From Nocardia sp. BSTN01 (GTDB lineage: Bacteria > Actinomycetota > Actinomycetes > Mycobacteriales > Mycobacteriaceae): a stretch of 64,000 bases of DNA. The stretch is from positions 62,001 through 126,000 of the forward strand of contig NZ_JADKYP010000004.1 of the NCBI RefSeq assembly GCF_015354405.1, in the 5' to 3' direction. Below, piece by piece: positions 9,629 through 18,580 of this stretch. A program made the position numbers and the translations under genes. Each line of letters starts with the position of its first letter. Position 1 is the stretch's first letter. The notes under the pieces were generated by a model. That model ran no database searches, had not been told where the DNA came from, and saw only the letters and a list, made by a program, of their open reading frames with translations.

Positions 9629-10393
9629 TCATCGTGACGGTCGCGGGCGATGGTGATCGCTCACCTGCCGCGACCACGGCGTCAGCCCGCCGCGGATCTC
9701 GGCGGCCGCTGCCCGCACCCGCGGTGCGATCCGCCGCAGCGCCGCCGGACGATCACAGACGACACCCACCGCCGCCGACGCGTCGACGGCCACGGCCACC
9801 GCGGACAGCCCGGACCCGAATTCGTCGTCGTCGTAATCTGTTGCGCGACTGCCTATTCGATGGAGACGTCGATGCAGGGCCGCGAGATCGAATCCGGGCT
9901 CGACATCGGTCACCCGCGCGTCGACATCCTCCGGCGGCAGTTGCGCCAGCGCGACGCGGCCGAGGGTGCTGCGATGGGCCGCCACCCGGGTCCCGACCCG
10001 GGTGGGCACCGCCGTCGCGGCCCGGCCGCCGAGTTTGTCCAGGTAGAGCACCTCCCCGCCGTCCAGCGCCCCGAGATGGACGACGGCGGCGGTAGCCAGC
10101 AGCAATTCGTGCAGTATCGGCGCCGCGCAGGCACGTAGGCGGGACAGTCGCGCGGTGTCGGCGTTCCACGTGCGGACCCGCCGGCCCAGCGCGTAACCGT
10201 CCGCGCCGTGGGTGAGCCACTCCAGTTCGATGAGCTGCCGCACGATCCGATGCACGGTGGCGCGCGGCAGGCGGGTGCGGACGGCGATCTGGCCGAGCGT
10301 CAGATGCCGATCCGGCACCCGGAACAAGTCCATCACCAGGGTGGCGCGCTCGAGCATGGTCAGAGGCAGCTGAACTGCGGCTACCTCGGACAT
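9629..10393 (-). CDS. IclR-family transcriptional regulator
   Basis: A 254-residue protein with an N-terminal winged helix (LTLGQIAVRTRLPRATVHRI) and an effector-binding domain with the IclR signature region LDKLGGRAATAVPTRVGTR...HRSTLGRVALA. Most IclR regulators repress or activate neighbouring catabolic genes. Here neither neighbour is an obvious target, so its regulon may be elsewhere. The C-terminal tail (about 20 residues) is basic and unlike the family. Confidence 0.87.
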   Translation of the reverse strand: MSEVAAVQLPLTMLERATLVMDLFRVPDRHLTLGQIAVRTRLPRATVHRIVRQLIELEWLTHGADGYALGRRVRTWNADTARLSRLRACAAPILHELLLATAAVVHLGALDGGEVLYLDKLGGRAATAVPTRVGTRVAAHRSTLGRVALAQLPPEDVDARVTDVEPGFDLAALHRRLHRIGSRATDYDDDEFGSGLSAVAVAVDASAAVGVVCDRPAALRRIAPRVRAAAAEIRGGLTPWSRQVSDHHRPRPSR

Positions 10394-10456
10394 GTACCGA
10401 TGGTAGGAGTCGCCCGTGGTGCGCGACGGCCAAGTTATCCATTCGGTACGCCGGGC

Positions 10457-11191
10457 TCACCCGCCGGATCCGGACGCCGATCCGGCGCCGAGGCCGTTCG
10501 CGGATCCGCTGGGCAGTTGCAGTTGTGCGTCGGGTGCGCCGGTGCCGTTCGGGTCGAGCATTCCGCCCTGTCCGGCGTAGGAGCTCTGTCCCGGTGGGGC
10601 CTGCAGGACCGTGAGGTAGTTCCACAATCCCGCCGCGAGCGCACCGCCGCCGACCAGCACCGTCCCCGCGACACCGCCCGCGCCGGCGAATGCCAGGACG
10701 GCCGCCGGAATCGTCGCCAGACACCCGGGACCGACCACCAGGCAGGTACTCGCTCCGACCGCGGCGCCGACGAGGGCGCCCAGCACGGTGCCGACGACCG
10801 TCCCGATCACCGGCCCGCGCGACATGGTGGTCGCGAAATCGTTGAGCGCCAACTGGTTCTCCATCGCGGAAGCCGCGGGGCGTCCGGCGATAACCGGTGT
10901 CATCGTGAGGGTTCGCCCGCCGTCGCCGATGCGGGTGTCGATGCGGTGGGCGATGCCGTCCACGGTGAAGCTCGCAGGCAGCGTCGCGACGGGAGTGCCG
11001 CCCACGGTCACGCGGACGGAACCGTCGGCACCCGCGCTGAATGCACCGGTGGCGAAGCCGCTGAGAACGATTGCCCCCGAGACGGTTTCGATACTCGGCG
11101 CGGGCGGCTCGGCGGTCGCGGTGGCGACGGTGACGGACGCGGTCAGGGCAGCGGTGGCCGCGGTCAGCGCGGCGATCGTACGGTGGGACAT
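10457..11191 (-). CDS. Secreted glycine-zipper protein (Nocardia-type, DUF8020-like)
   Basis: A 244-residue protein with a cleavable signal peptide (about 1-27, ending ATAEPP). A beta-rich N-terminal part follows, then a long Gly/Ala helix pair (GTVVGTVLGALVGAAVGAST ... AGAGGVAGTVLVGG) resembling glycine zippers that insert into membranes. The tail is Gly/Ser/Asn-rich. It is paralogous to the next gene (the same order: beta part, ENQLALNDF motif, glycine zipper, YLTVL-APPG). The DUF8020 name is from memory and needs checking. The ribosome site GGGAGG is good. Confidence 0.75.
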   Translation of the reverse strand: MSHRTIAALTAATAALTASVTVATATAEPPAPSIETVSGAIVLSGFATGAFSAGADGSVRVTVGGTPVATLPASFTVDGIAHRIDTRIGDGGRTLTMTPVIAGRPAASAMENQLALNDFATTMSRGPVIGTVVGTVLGALVGAAVGASTCLVVGPGCLATIPAAVLAFAGAGGVAGTVLVGGGALAAGLWNYLTVLQAPPGQSSYAGQGGMLDPNGTGAPDAQLQLPSGSANGLGAGSASGSGG

Positions 11192-11206
11192 CGTCGCCTC
11201 CCGCGC

Positions 11207-11908
11207 TCAGCGACCGGTGTCCGGCACGCCGGGCCGGCCACGCAGATCGGGGGCGTATTCGCTGGTTCCCGGCGGTGCCAGCAGCGTCGTGACATAGCGG
11301 TAGAGCCCCACGGCGGTGGTGGGACCGCCGCCCAGCACCAGGCCCGCGACACCGCCCGCGGCCCCCGCGAGGCTGACGATCGGCAGCACCGCGACCACGC
11401 AGGCGACGCTCAGCACCGCGCACGAGGCGCCCGCGAGCGCGATGCCGAGCCCGACGCCGAGGACCGCGCCCACCGCCGTGCCGATCAACGCGCCGACGGA
11501 CGTGCCGATACTGACCGCGTTGACCAGGTCGTTCATCGCGAGCTGGTTCTCCAGTGGGGAGGCGGCCGGGGTCAGGGCAGCGCGGCGCAGGCCCGCGGTG
11601 TCCGGTGTCAGCGTGAGGGTCGTCGCATCCGCGCCGATCTGCTCGCGGATCGGCATGCGCTGGTCGCCGATCGCGTACGCCAGCGGCAGGGCATCGAGCA
11701 CGCGTCCCGCCTCGTCCCGGACGGTGACCGTAGTGCCGGCGGGGTCGACGGCGAAGGTGCCGTGCGTCAATTCGACTGTCACCGAACCGCTGTCGGTGGT
11801 TTCGGCGTGGTAGGTGACGACGGCCGGGACCGGATCGGCCGCTGCCGTCCCCGCCGCGGCCAGTGTTGCGGCGCAGACTGCCGCGATCGTCGAGATCCGA
11901 ATCTTCAT
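11207..11908 (-). CDS. Secreted glycine-zipper protein, paralogue of the neighbour
   Basis: A 233-residue protein with a signal peptide (about 1-24, AAAGTAAADP). It shares with the adjacent paralogue the segments DALPLAYAIGDQRMPIREQI, SPLENQLAMNDL and a glycine-zipper region (GALIGTAVGAVLGVGLG), then RYVTTLLAPPGTSEYAP. The ATG at 11908 is preceded by GAGGGGG and begins with a classic signal peptide; the longer frame upstream is not supported. Both genes probably form one transcript and may form an envelope complex. A third paralogue sits at 21792 and a broken fourth at 54588. Confidence 0.75.
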   Translation of the reverse strand: MKIRISTIAAVCAATLAAAGTAAADPVPAVVTYHAETTDSGSVTVELTHGTFAVDPAGTTVTVRDEAGRVLDALPLAYAIGDQRMPIREQIGADATTLTLTPDTAGLRRAALTPAASPLENQLAMNDLVNAVSIGTSVGALIGTAVGAVLGVGLGIALAGASCAVLSVACVVAVLPIVSLAGAAGGVAGLVLGGGPTTAVGLYRYVTTLLAPPGTSEYAPDLRGRPGVPDTGR

Positions 11909-12039
11909 GGGGCGCCCCCTCGTCTCGATCCACCGGGCGCTCGGGACGCCCGGCCCCGGTTCGGGTGCGGTGTCGCACGCGACGTGCGGGGAGCCGGACC
12001 GTAGCGCGGCGGATTCGGAAGCGTCCGAAGGCGTCTCGC

Positions 12040-12885
12040 TCAGCGAGACAGATGTTCCTTCGTCGCCGGGAGTCCGGCCAGGAAGGTGGTGATCGCCGAG
12101 GTCACGGTCTCCGGATCCTCGACCATCGGCAGATGTCCGCAATCACTGAGGACGAGACGCTCACGTGGACACAATGTTTCGTCGAGCCGAGCGCCGGCGG
12201 CCGCCGACAGGATCCGATTGCGCCGGCCCCAGACGGTGCATATCGGCGGAAACTCGGGACCCGGAGTGAATTCGTCGAGCGCGGCGAAGGCGGGGAAGTC
12301 CTGCACCAGCCGGTCGAGGGCGAGCAGTCGGCCGCGATCGCTCCAATACGCCTGCAGGCGTGGGTCTTTCTGTAATTCCCGGTCCCGCCCGCGCGGGCCC
12401 AGTTGATGGGCGACGATCAGTGCGACGAGCGCCTTCGGCAGCGCGAGCCGCCGGGCCAACGGCGCGAGCGGCGCGAACCGGTCGAACCACATCAGCGGCG
12501 CCTGATCGCCGTGCCGCACGGTATTCCAGGTGAGCGGGTTGATCAGCACCAATCCGCGCACCCGTGCCGGATCGCCGATCGCGAAACCCAGCGACGTCGC
12601 GCTGCCCAGGCAATTTCCGACCAGCACCACCCGGTGCAGCCGGTGCTCGTCGAGAAAGGCCCGAAGCATCGCCACATAGTCGGCGAGCCGATATCCCTGC
12701 GGCTGTTCCGATTCCCCGTATCCGGGCAGATCCACTGCGAATACCTCGTAACGGCCCCGCAACGACGCCACCTGGTCGTCCCAGATCCGCCGCTGGGCGC
12801 CCGCATTGTGGATGAAGACGATCGGATCGCCGTGGCCCGCGTGGTCGTACACCACGCGCCGCCCTCGATATACGAATTCCGCCAC
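12040..12885 (-). CDS. Alpha/beta hydrolase with a Cys nucleophile
   Basis: A 281-residue alpha/beta hydrolase fold protein: oxyanion region FIHNAGAQ, DLPGYGESEQP, nucleophile elbow VGNCLGSA and final His251 (DCGHLPMVEDPE). The nucleophile position is Cys92 (codon TGC) rather than Ser, and the usual acidic residue after strand 7 is Asn223 (WGRRNRIL). A Cys nucleophile occurs in dienelactone hydrolases, but an Asn at the acid site suggests altered or lost hydrolase activity. Its substrate is unknown. Confidence 0.85.
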   Translation of the reverse strand: MAEFVYRGRRVVYDHAGHGDPIVFIHNAGAQRRIWDDQVASLRGRYEVFAVDLPGYGESEQPQGYRLADYVAMLRAFLDEHRLHRVVLVGNCLGSATSLGFAIGDPARVRGLVLINPLTWNTVRHGDQAPLMWFDRFAPLAPLARRLALPKALVALIVAHQLGPRGRDRELQKDPRLQAYWSDRGRLLALDRLVQDFPAFAALDEFTPGPEFPPICTVWGRRNRILSAAAGARLDETLCPRERLVLSDCGHLPMVEDPETVTSAITTFLAGLPATKEHLSR

Positions 12886-12955
12886 GACTCCTCACATCTA
12901 CGAACATCAGTGTTCGTAAGTGGGTACGGTACCGCACCCGCGCAGACCTCGCTGC

Positions 12956-13303
12956 TCAGCGGGCCAATTGCAATGCCAGCGTCGCCGCGGCCGGAATCAG
13001 ATACAGGCCCGGGAAGATCGTGGTCCCGTAGGAATGGGCACGCACGGTGGTCGCCATCGCGCCGAGGAAATACAGAATCAATCCCACGGCCGCGGCCACT
13101 CCGACCGCTGGGACGAAGAAGCCCGCCACCAGCCCCAGCGCCCCGGCGGATTTGGCGAGGGCGAGCCAATTCCACCAGCTTCGCGGCACGCCGTACTGGT
13201 TCAGCGGTTCCACGACGAATTCGCTCTTGTTGAACAGTGAATAGCCGGAGAATCCGATCCACAGGGCCGCTGCGGTGCCGACGATGTAATACGCGATGTT
13301 CAT
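12956..13303 (-). CDS. DoxX-like membrane protein
   Basis: A 115-residue protein with four predicted transmembrane helices (about 4-22, 46-66, 71-88, 96-112) and the family features AALWIGFSGYSLFNKSEFVV and LALAKSAGALGLVAGF. DoxX-like proteins are small four-helix membrane proteins, some linked to oxidative stress or quinone/thiosulfate metabolism; function here is unknown. The ATG at 13303 begins the first helix. Confidence 0.8.
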   Translation of the reverse strand: MNIAYYIVGTAAALWIGFSGYSLFNKSEFVVEPLNQYGVPRSWWNWLALAKSAGALGLVAGFFVPAVGVAAAVGLILYFLGAMATTVRAHSYGTTIFPGLYLIPAAATLALQLAR

Positions 13304-13361
13304 ACCGGTGTGACGACGTGGCGGGCCGCAGTGTGACACGGCGCCGCGGGCGATGGTCCGA

Positions 13362-13781
13362 TCAGCGTCGCTGCAAGGTGATGCCCGCGATCGAATACGG
13401 GGCGTCGATCGAGGTCGCGGCGGCATTCACAGTGCCTTCCCAATAACCCTGCGGTGCGTCGACGGCATGCAGATCCCAACCCGTCGGCATCCCCTCGAAC
13501 GTCACGTAGGTCTCATCGGGGCCGGCCGCGTTCTGGCGGCCGGTCTTCGAGGAATTCCCGCACACCAGCGTCACGGTCGCGCCGTCCACGAAGACCTGCA
13601 GGTCGCAGTTGTGCACGGGCGAGCCGATCATATTGTCGGGGTGCTGGGTGATGTGGTACGTCCCGGCCGGAAGGATCCCGTTGCGGGGAACTGCGGGGTC
13701 GTCGGCGGAGGCGGCGGCCGGCACCGCGGAAAAGGTGGCGGCGGCGAGTGCGGCTCCGGCCGCGGCGCGTCGAGCATTCAT
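13362..13781 (-). CDS. Small secreted protein of unknown function
   Basis: A 139-residue protein with a signal peptide (cleavage near AAASADDP, residue 27) and a mature domain of about 112 residues with two cysteines (HNCDLQVFVDG and LVCGNSSK), likely a disulfide-linked beta-sandwich. Motifs ILPAGTYHITQHPDN and TYVTFEGMPTGWDL are notable. I do not recognise the family. Confidence 0.68.
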   Translation of the reverse strand: MNARRAAAGAALAAATFSAVPAAASADDPAVPRNGILPAGTYHITQHPDNMIGSPVHNCDLQVFVDGATVTLVCGNSSKTGRQNAAGPDETYVTFEGMPTGWDLHAVDAPQGYWEGTVNAAATSIDAPYSIAGITLQRR

Positions 13782-14150
13782 GGTCCGGCTCCATCGGTCG
13801 ATCCATCGAAATCAGCCGGATGCCGGAGTCGTCTGGGCACCCGGGTCGCTCTGGTGGGAGGATTCCCCGCTCCCGCAAACGAAACCAGCGACACCGACAT
13901 CGGCGCGGTGGCGCCGCATGCGACTGGTGATCATCGTGCGGACGAACTACCGCTGTCCCGAGATATCAAGTTTCAGGTCTCGGTGAGGTAAGAATTTGCG
14001 CCTGTCCGGGCCTACCGTTGAAGGCATCACCCGGTGCCGGACTCGGCGGTGAGCCAACCGCCGCAGCGGATGCACCGAGACAGTGCGGACCGCAGATCGC
14101 GAGCCCTCGCGGCGTCGATGCGCCGGTCCTGTCGGAAGAGGAGATGTCCT

Positions 14151-15143
14151 GTGCCACAAGCCTTTCGTTACTACGAGACCGGAGCGCCCGAGGTGCTGCG
14201 GTGGGAGAGCGTGGAAGTCGGCGATCCGGGGCCGAACGAGGTGCGGATTCGCCACCGAGCGGTGGGCCTGAACTTCGCCGACACCTATTTCCGTACCGGG
14301 CTGTACCCGGCGCCCCTGCCCGCCGGGATGGGCGTGGAGGGTGCGGGTGTGATCGAGGCGGTGGGCCCGGGTGTCACCGACTTCGCCGCGGGTGACCGGG
14401 TGACCTATACGGGCGGTCCGCTGGGGGCCTACAGCACGGAGCGCGTGATGCCGGCCGAACATCTGATCGCGCTTCCGGACCGGATCGGCTTCGACACCGC
14501 GGCGGCGATGACCATGCGCGGTCTGACGGCGGCGTATCTGCTGCGCCGGATCTACCCGCTGCGTCCCGGCGATACGGTGCTGTTGCACGCCGCCGCGGGC
14601 GGGGTCGGGCTGATCTTCACGCAATGGGCAAAGCTGCTGGGCGTCACCGTGATCGGCACCGTCTCCTCCGACCGGAAGGCCGAGATCGCGCGGGCCCACG
14701 GCTGCGATCACGTCATCGTGTACACCCGGGAGAACGTCGCGCAGCGCGTGCGCGAACTCACCGACGGCGCCGGTGCCCGCGTGGTCTACGACAGCATCGG
14801 CAAGACGACCTTCGAATCCTCGCTGGATGCGCTGATGCGGCGCGGGATGCTGGTGTGTTTCGGCACGGCCTCGGGTCCGGTGCCGCCGATCGACGCCATG
14901 ACACTGGCCGCCAAGGGTTCGCTGTTCGTCACCCGGCCGGCACTGGCCGATTACATCAACGACGCGGCCGAACGCGCCGAACTGGCCGGGGAGCTGTTCG
15001 CCCACGTCGCCGCGGGCCGCATTCGCATCGACATCAATCAACGCTACGAGCTCGCGGACGCCGTGGCCGCACACCGCCATCTGGAACAGGGCACGAGCAT
15101 CGGTTCGTCGGTCTTCACCGTGGGCCGGGAAGGACAGTCATGA
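14151..15143 (+). CDS. Zinc-free quinone oxidoreductase (MDR superfamily)
   Basis: A 330-residue NADPH-dependent reductase. The N-terminal GroES-like domain contains GLNFADTYFRTGLYPAPLP and MGVEGAGVIEAVG; the Rossmann domain has VLLHAAAGGVGLIFTQWAKL. The catalytic-zinc ligands of alcohol dehydrogenases are absent, as in QOR enzymes. The GTG start at 14151 has a GAGGAG site. It overlaps the dioxygenase gene by 4 nt and is first in the catabolic cluster, where it may reduce an enone or quinone intermediate. Confidence 0.9.
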   Translation: MPQAFRYYETGAPEVLRWESVEVGDPGPNEVRIRHRAVGLNFADTYFRTGLYPAPLPAGMGVEGAGVIEAVGPGVTDFAAGDRVTYTGGPLGAYSTERVMPAEHLIALPDRIGFDTAAAMTMRGLTAAYLLRRIYPLRPGDTVLLHAAAGGVGLIFTQWAKLLGVTVIGTVSSDRKAEIARAHGCDHVIVYTRENVAQRVRELTDGAGARVVYDSIGKTTFESSLDALMRRGMLVCFGTASGPVPPIDAMTLAAKGSLFVTRPALADYINDAAERAELAGELFAHVAAGRIRIDINQRYELADAVAAHRHLEQGTSIGSSVFTVGREGQS

Positions 15144-16033
15144 CAAGCATTGCCCCCGTGCATCTTTCGGCGCGCTGCGCGCCGTTCGGCGTGCGACCGC
15201 TCACCTGCACCATCGGCGCGGAGCTGTTCGATCTGGACCTCGCCGAGGTGGCACGCGACGACACGCTGTTCGCCGCACTGAAGCAACTGCTCCTCGAACA
15301 CAAGGTGTTGTTCTTCCGGAATCAGAACATCAGTCGCGCCGAACATGTCGCTCTCGCACAGCGTTTCGGGCCGCTGGAGGGCCATCCCGTACTGGGCAGT
15401 GACCCCGAACATCCCGGCCTGGTTCGCATCTACAAGGATCTCGACAGCGCGCCGGAACATTACGAGAACGCCTTCCATTGCGATGCGACCTGGCGCGAGG
15501 CCCCGCCGATGGGGTGTGTGCTCCGCTGCGTCGAGACGCCCGCGGTCGGCGGCGACACCATCTGGGTGAATATGGCCGAGGCGTATCGCCGACTGCCCGA
15601 GTCGGTGCGCTCGCGGATCGCGGATTTGCGGGCGCGCCATTCCATCGAGGCCAGCTTCGGCGCGATGCGTCCGGACGAGGAACGCCTGCGGCTGCACGAG
15701 CAGTTCCCGGATGCGGAACATCCAGTGGTGCGCACACATCCGGAAACCGGCGAAAAGGTGTTGTTCGTCAACGCCTTCACCACACACTTCGTCAATTACC
15801 ACACGCCGGAGAATGTGCGCTTCGGCATCGACTACGCGCCCGGTGCCTCGGAACTGCTGAACTATCTGGTCCGGCAGGCGAGTGTCCCCGAATATCAGGT
15901 CCGCTGGCGGTGGACCGAGAACAGCTTCGCCATCTGGGACAACCGCTGCACCCAGCACTACGCCGTGCAGGACTACTTCCCCGACGTTCGCAAGATGGAA
16001 CGCGCGGGAATCATCGGTGACAAGCCGTTCTGA
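15140..16033 (+). CDS. TauD/TfdA-family Fe(II)/2-oxoglutarate dioxygenase
   Basis: A 297-residue enzyme with the iron triad HxD (FHCDATW) and the distal His in DNRCTQHYAVQDY, plus the 2-oxoglutarate-binding arginine region near the C-terminus. The family hydroxylates taurine, alpha-keto acids, betaines or aryloxyalkanoates with 2-oxoglutarate and oxygen. Length is typical. Coupled to the upstream oxidoreductase by an ATGA overlap. In this cluster it could hydroxylate the growth substrate on the way to a beta-keto acid. Confidence 0.9.
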   Translation: MTSIAPVHLSARCAPFGVRPLTCTIGAELFDLDLAEVARDDTLFAALKQLLLEHKVLFFRNQNISRAEHVALAQRFGPLEGHPVLGSDPEHPGLVRIYKDLDSAPEHYENAFHCDATWREAPPMGCVLRCVETPAVGGDTIWVNMAEAYRRLPESVRSRIADLRARHSIEASFGAMRPDEERLRLHEQFPDAEHPVVRTHPETGEKVLFVNAFTTHFVNYHTPENVRFGIDYAPGASELLNYLVRQASVPEYQVRWRWTENSFAIWDNRCTQHYAVQDYFPDVRKMERAGIIGDKPF

Positions 16034-16073
16034 AAGTCATTTCACCACAATCCATTTCGATCGGAGTACAGCC

Positions 16074-17126
16074 ATGTTCTTTCACGACGACGCCTTGTTC
16101 CCGGAGAACCAGGACAAGCTGGTCATCACCAGCGCGCCGTACGGGCCGGAATGGGAGCCCGACGATTTCCGCGAAGATCTGCCGTTGACCATGGCGGAAC
16201 ATATCCAGCAGGCGGTCGACTGCTACGAGGCCGGCGCCACCGTGCTGCACATCCACGTACGTGAACTCGACGGCAAGGGCTCCAAGCGCCTGTCGAAGTT
16301 CAACGAATTGCTCGCCGGGCTGCGCGAGGCCGTCCCGGAGATGATCCTGCAGGTGGGCGGATCGATTTCGTTCGCGCCCGAAGGCGAAGGCGCCGAGGCG
16401 AAGTGGTTGTCCGACGACACCCGTCACATGCTGGCCGGACTCGATCCGGCGCCGGATCAGGTGACGATCGCGATCAACACCAGCCAGATGAACATCATGG
16501 AGTTGATGACCGCCGACGATATCGCCGGTACGTCGATGCAGCGGCCGGAACTGGCCGAGGCATACCGGGAGATGACCGTCCCGGCCGGACCGGCGTGGGT
16601 CGCCGAACATCTGCGTCGCCTGCAGGCCGCGGGGATCCAGCCGCATTTCCAGCTGTCGAGCATTCCGCAGCTCGAAACGGTCGAGCGGCTGATCCGTCGT
16701 GGCGTGTACACCGGTCCGTTGAATCTGACCTGGGTCGGCATCGGTGGCGGCTTCGACGGACCGAATCCGTACAACATCATGAATTTCATCCAGCGCGTCC
16801 CCGACGGGGCGTGCCTGACCCTCGAGACGTTGATGCGCTCGGTATTGCCGGTCAATGCGATGGCGATCGCCATGGGCCTGCACACCCGCTGCGGTAACGA
16901 GGACACCATCTGGGGACGCAAGGGTGAGAAGTTCACCTCGGTGCAACAGATCCAGCAGCTTGCCCGGATCGCCGGTGAATTGGGCCGCGAGGTCGCCACC
17001 GCCAAGGAGGCGCGCGACATCTACAAGATCGGCACCACCTACGCCGACGCCGACGAAACGCTGGCGAAGATCGGGTTCGCGCCGAACCGGAAGCCCGGTC
17101 AGGTCGGATTCACCCACCACGCCTGA
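16074..17126 (+). CDS. Beta-keto acid cleavage enzyme (BKACE, DUF849)
   Basis: A 350-residue TIM-barrel enzyme. The metal-binding HIHVR motif (His59, His61) and conserved TSAPYGPEWEPDD and GPLNLTWVGIGGGFDGPNP segments identify the DUF849/BKACE family. These Zn enzymes condense a beta-keto acid with acetyl-CoA, giving acetoacetate plus the CoA ester of the rest of the substrate. The nearby two-subunit 3-oxoacid CoA-transferase would recover acetoacetate as acetoacetyl-CoA. The substrate side chain is not evident. The ribosome site is GGAG at 16063. Confidence 0.9.
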   Translation: MFFHDDALFPENQDKLVITSAPYGPEWEPDDFREDLPLTMAEHIQQAVDCYEAGATVLHIHVRELDGKGSKRLSKFNELLAGLREAVPEMILQVGGSISFAPEGEGAEAKWLSDDTRHMLAGLDPAPDQVTIAINTSQMNIMELMTADDIAGTSMQRPELAEAYREMTVPAGPAWVAEHLRRLQAAGIQPHFQLSSIPQLETVERLIRRGVYTGPLNLTWVGIGGGFDGPNPYNIMNFIQRVPDGACLTLETLMRSVLPVNAMAIAMGLHTRCGNEDTIWGRKGEKFTSVQQIQQLARIAGELGREVATAKEARDIYKIGTTYADADETLAKIGFAPNRKPGQVGFTHHA

Positions 17127-17201
17127 CCACACGCGTCGCTGTGGCCGGTTGCGTCCGAGTCCGGACACTCGCCGTGGCCACGCGTCCGCTGACACAGAAA
17201 G

Positions 17202-17810
17202 ATGTGCTGCACAGTGCAATTCATCATCGAACCGACCGTTGTGATCGTGCCCGGACTGCGCGATCACGTCCCGGATCACTGGCAGACCAGGCTGGCCGAG
17301 GATCTCGACCGGGTGCGCACGGTCGCGCCGCTCGAGCACGACAAGCTCGATCTACCGGCCCGGGTGGACGCGCTGGACCGGGTGCTGTCGGAGGTGGACG
17401 GCCCGATCGCCCTGGTGGCGCACAGCGCGGGAGTCGTGATCACCGTGCACTGGGCGCAGCGGGCCACCCGGGATATCCACAGTGCGCTGCTCGCGACGCC
17501 GGCCGACGTCGAAAAGCCCTTTCCCGCCGGCTATCCGACGACCGACGAGCTGAATCAGCGAGGCTGGCTGCCGATTCCGCGTCGCCGCCTCCCGTTCCCG
17601 AGCATCGTCGCCGCGAGCACCACGGATCCGCTGGCATCCTTCCGGCGGGTGGCAGGTATGGCGGAGGCATGGGGCAGCCGGCTGGTCGACCTGGGTGATG
17701 TCGGGCATCTCAATCCTGCCTCTGGTTTCGGACCCTGGGACCGCGCCCGGGATCTCCTCCGGGAGGCCGTCGACCTGGGCCGCCCGTCCGCCGCCGGGCA
17801 GGAGGTGTGA
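17202..17810 (+). CDS. RBBP9/YdeN-type serine hydrolase
   Basis: A 202-residue small alpha/beta hydrolase: VIVPGLRDHVPDHWQTRL at the N-terminus, nucleophile in VAHSAGVV, acid in STTDPLASF and His in VGHLNPASGFGPW. These match the RBBP9/YdeN family. It overlaps the CoA-transferase A gene at the stop (TGATG). In the cluster it may hydrolyse an ester or a CoA ester produced by the cleavage enzyme. The exact substrate is unknown. Confidence 0.85.
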   Translation: MCCTVQFIIEPTVVIVPGLRDHVPDHWQTRLAEDLDRVRTVAPLEHDKLDLPARVDALDRVLSEVDGPIALVAHSAGVVITVHWAQRATRDIHSALLATPADVEKPFPAGYPTTDELNQRGWLPIPRRRLPFPSIVAASTTDPLASFRRVAGMAEAWGSRLVDLGDVGHLNPASGFGPWDRARDLLREAVDLGRPSAAGQEV

Positions 17811-18580
17811 TGACCGAGGTGATGACGTCGGCGGCCGCCGCGGTCGCCGATATCTCGTCCGGCTCGTCGGTGGCGGTGGGCGGATTCGGCTTGTGCGGCA
17901 TCCCGGACACGCTGATCGAGGCGCTCGCCGCCGCGGCAGCGGACGACCTCGCCCTCGTCTCCAACAATTGCGGCACGACAGCGCACGGGCTGGGAATTCT
18001 GCTGGCGGACAAGCGGGTACGCCGGGTCATCGCCTCCTACGTCGGTGAGAACGCGGAATTCGCCCGGCAGTATCTGTCGGGCGAACTCGAAGTCGAGCTC
18101 ACTCCGCAGGGCACCCTCGCCGAACGGCTGCGCGCCGGCGGCGCCGGTATCGCCGCCTTCTACACACCGGCCGGTGTCGGCACGCTGATCGCCGACGGCG
18201 GAATGCCGTGGCGTTTCGGGCCGAACGGCAGCGTGGCGGTCGCGTCGCCGCCGAAGCCGGTGGCCACCTTCGCCGGTCCCGCCGGGCCGAAGCGCTATGT
18301 GCTGGAGGAGGCGATCACCACCGACTTCGCCCTGGTGCACGCGCTCGTCGGTGACACCGCAGGCAATCTGGTCTTCGACAAATCGGCGCGCAACTTCAAT
18401 CCACTGGTCGCGGCCGCGGGCCGGATCTGTATCGCCGAGGTCGAAACACTCGTATCCGCGGGCGATCTCGATCCCGACCGCGTCCACCTGCCCGGAATTT
18501 TCGTCGACCGCATCGTGGTGACCGGCCCGGCGCGGGGTCTCATCGAGAAGCGGACCGTGCGCATCGAGGAGAAGAAATGA
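17810..18580 (+). CDS. 3-oxoacid CoA-transferase subunit A
   Basis: A 256-residue subunit with the glycine-rich motif [18 protein letters not shown] and [19 protein letters not shown], typical of subunit A of succinyl-CoA:3-ketoacid (or 3-oxoadipate) CoA-transferases. With subunit B it would move CoA from succinyl-CoA to acetoacetate. The ATG at 17810 overlaps the upstream stop; a GTG at 17807 is possible. GGAGG lies at 17801-17805. Confidence 0.92.
   Translation: MTEVMTSAAAAVADISSGSSVAVGGFGLCGIPDTLIEALAAAAADDLALVSNNCGTTAHGLGILLADKRVRRVIASYVGENAEFARQYLSGELEVELTPQGTLAERLRAGGAGIAAFYTPAGVGTLIADGGMPWRFGPNGSVAVASPPKPVATFAGPAGPKRYVLEEAITTDFALVHALVGDTAGNLVFDKSARNFNPLVAAAGRICIAEVETLVSAGDLDPDRVHLPGIFVDRIVVTGPARGLIEKRTVRIEEKK

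Noticed and set aside
9753-11978. A very long minus-strand frame (741 codons) across the IclR and two secreted-protein genes
   Set aside because: The product is almost entirely Arg/Gly/Asp/Pro-rich, a frame shadow of three well-supported genes.
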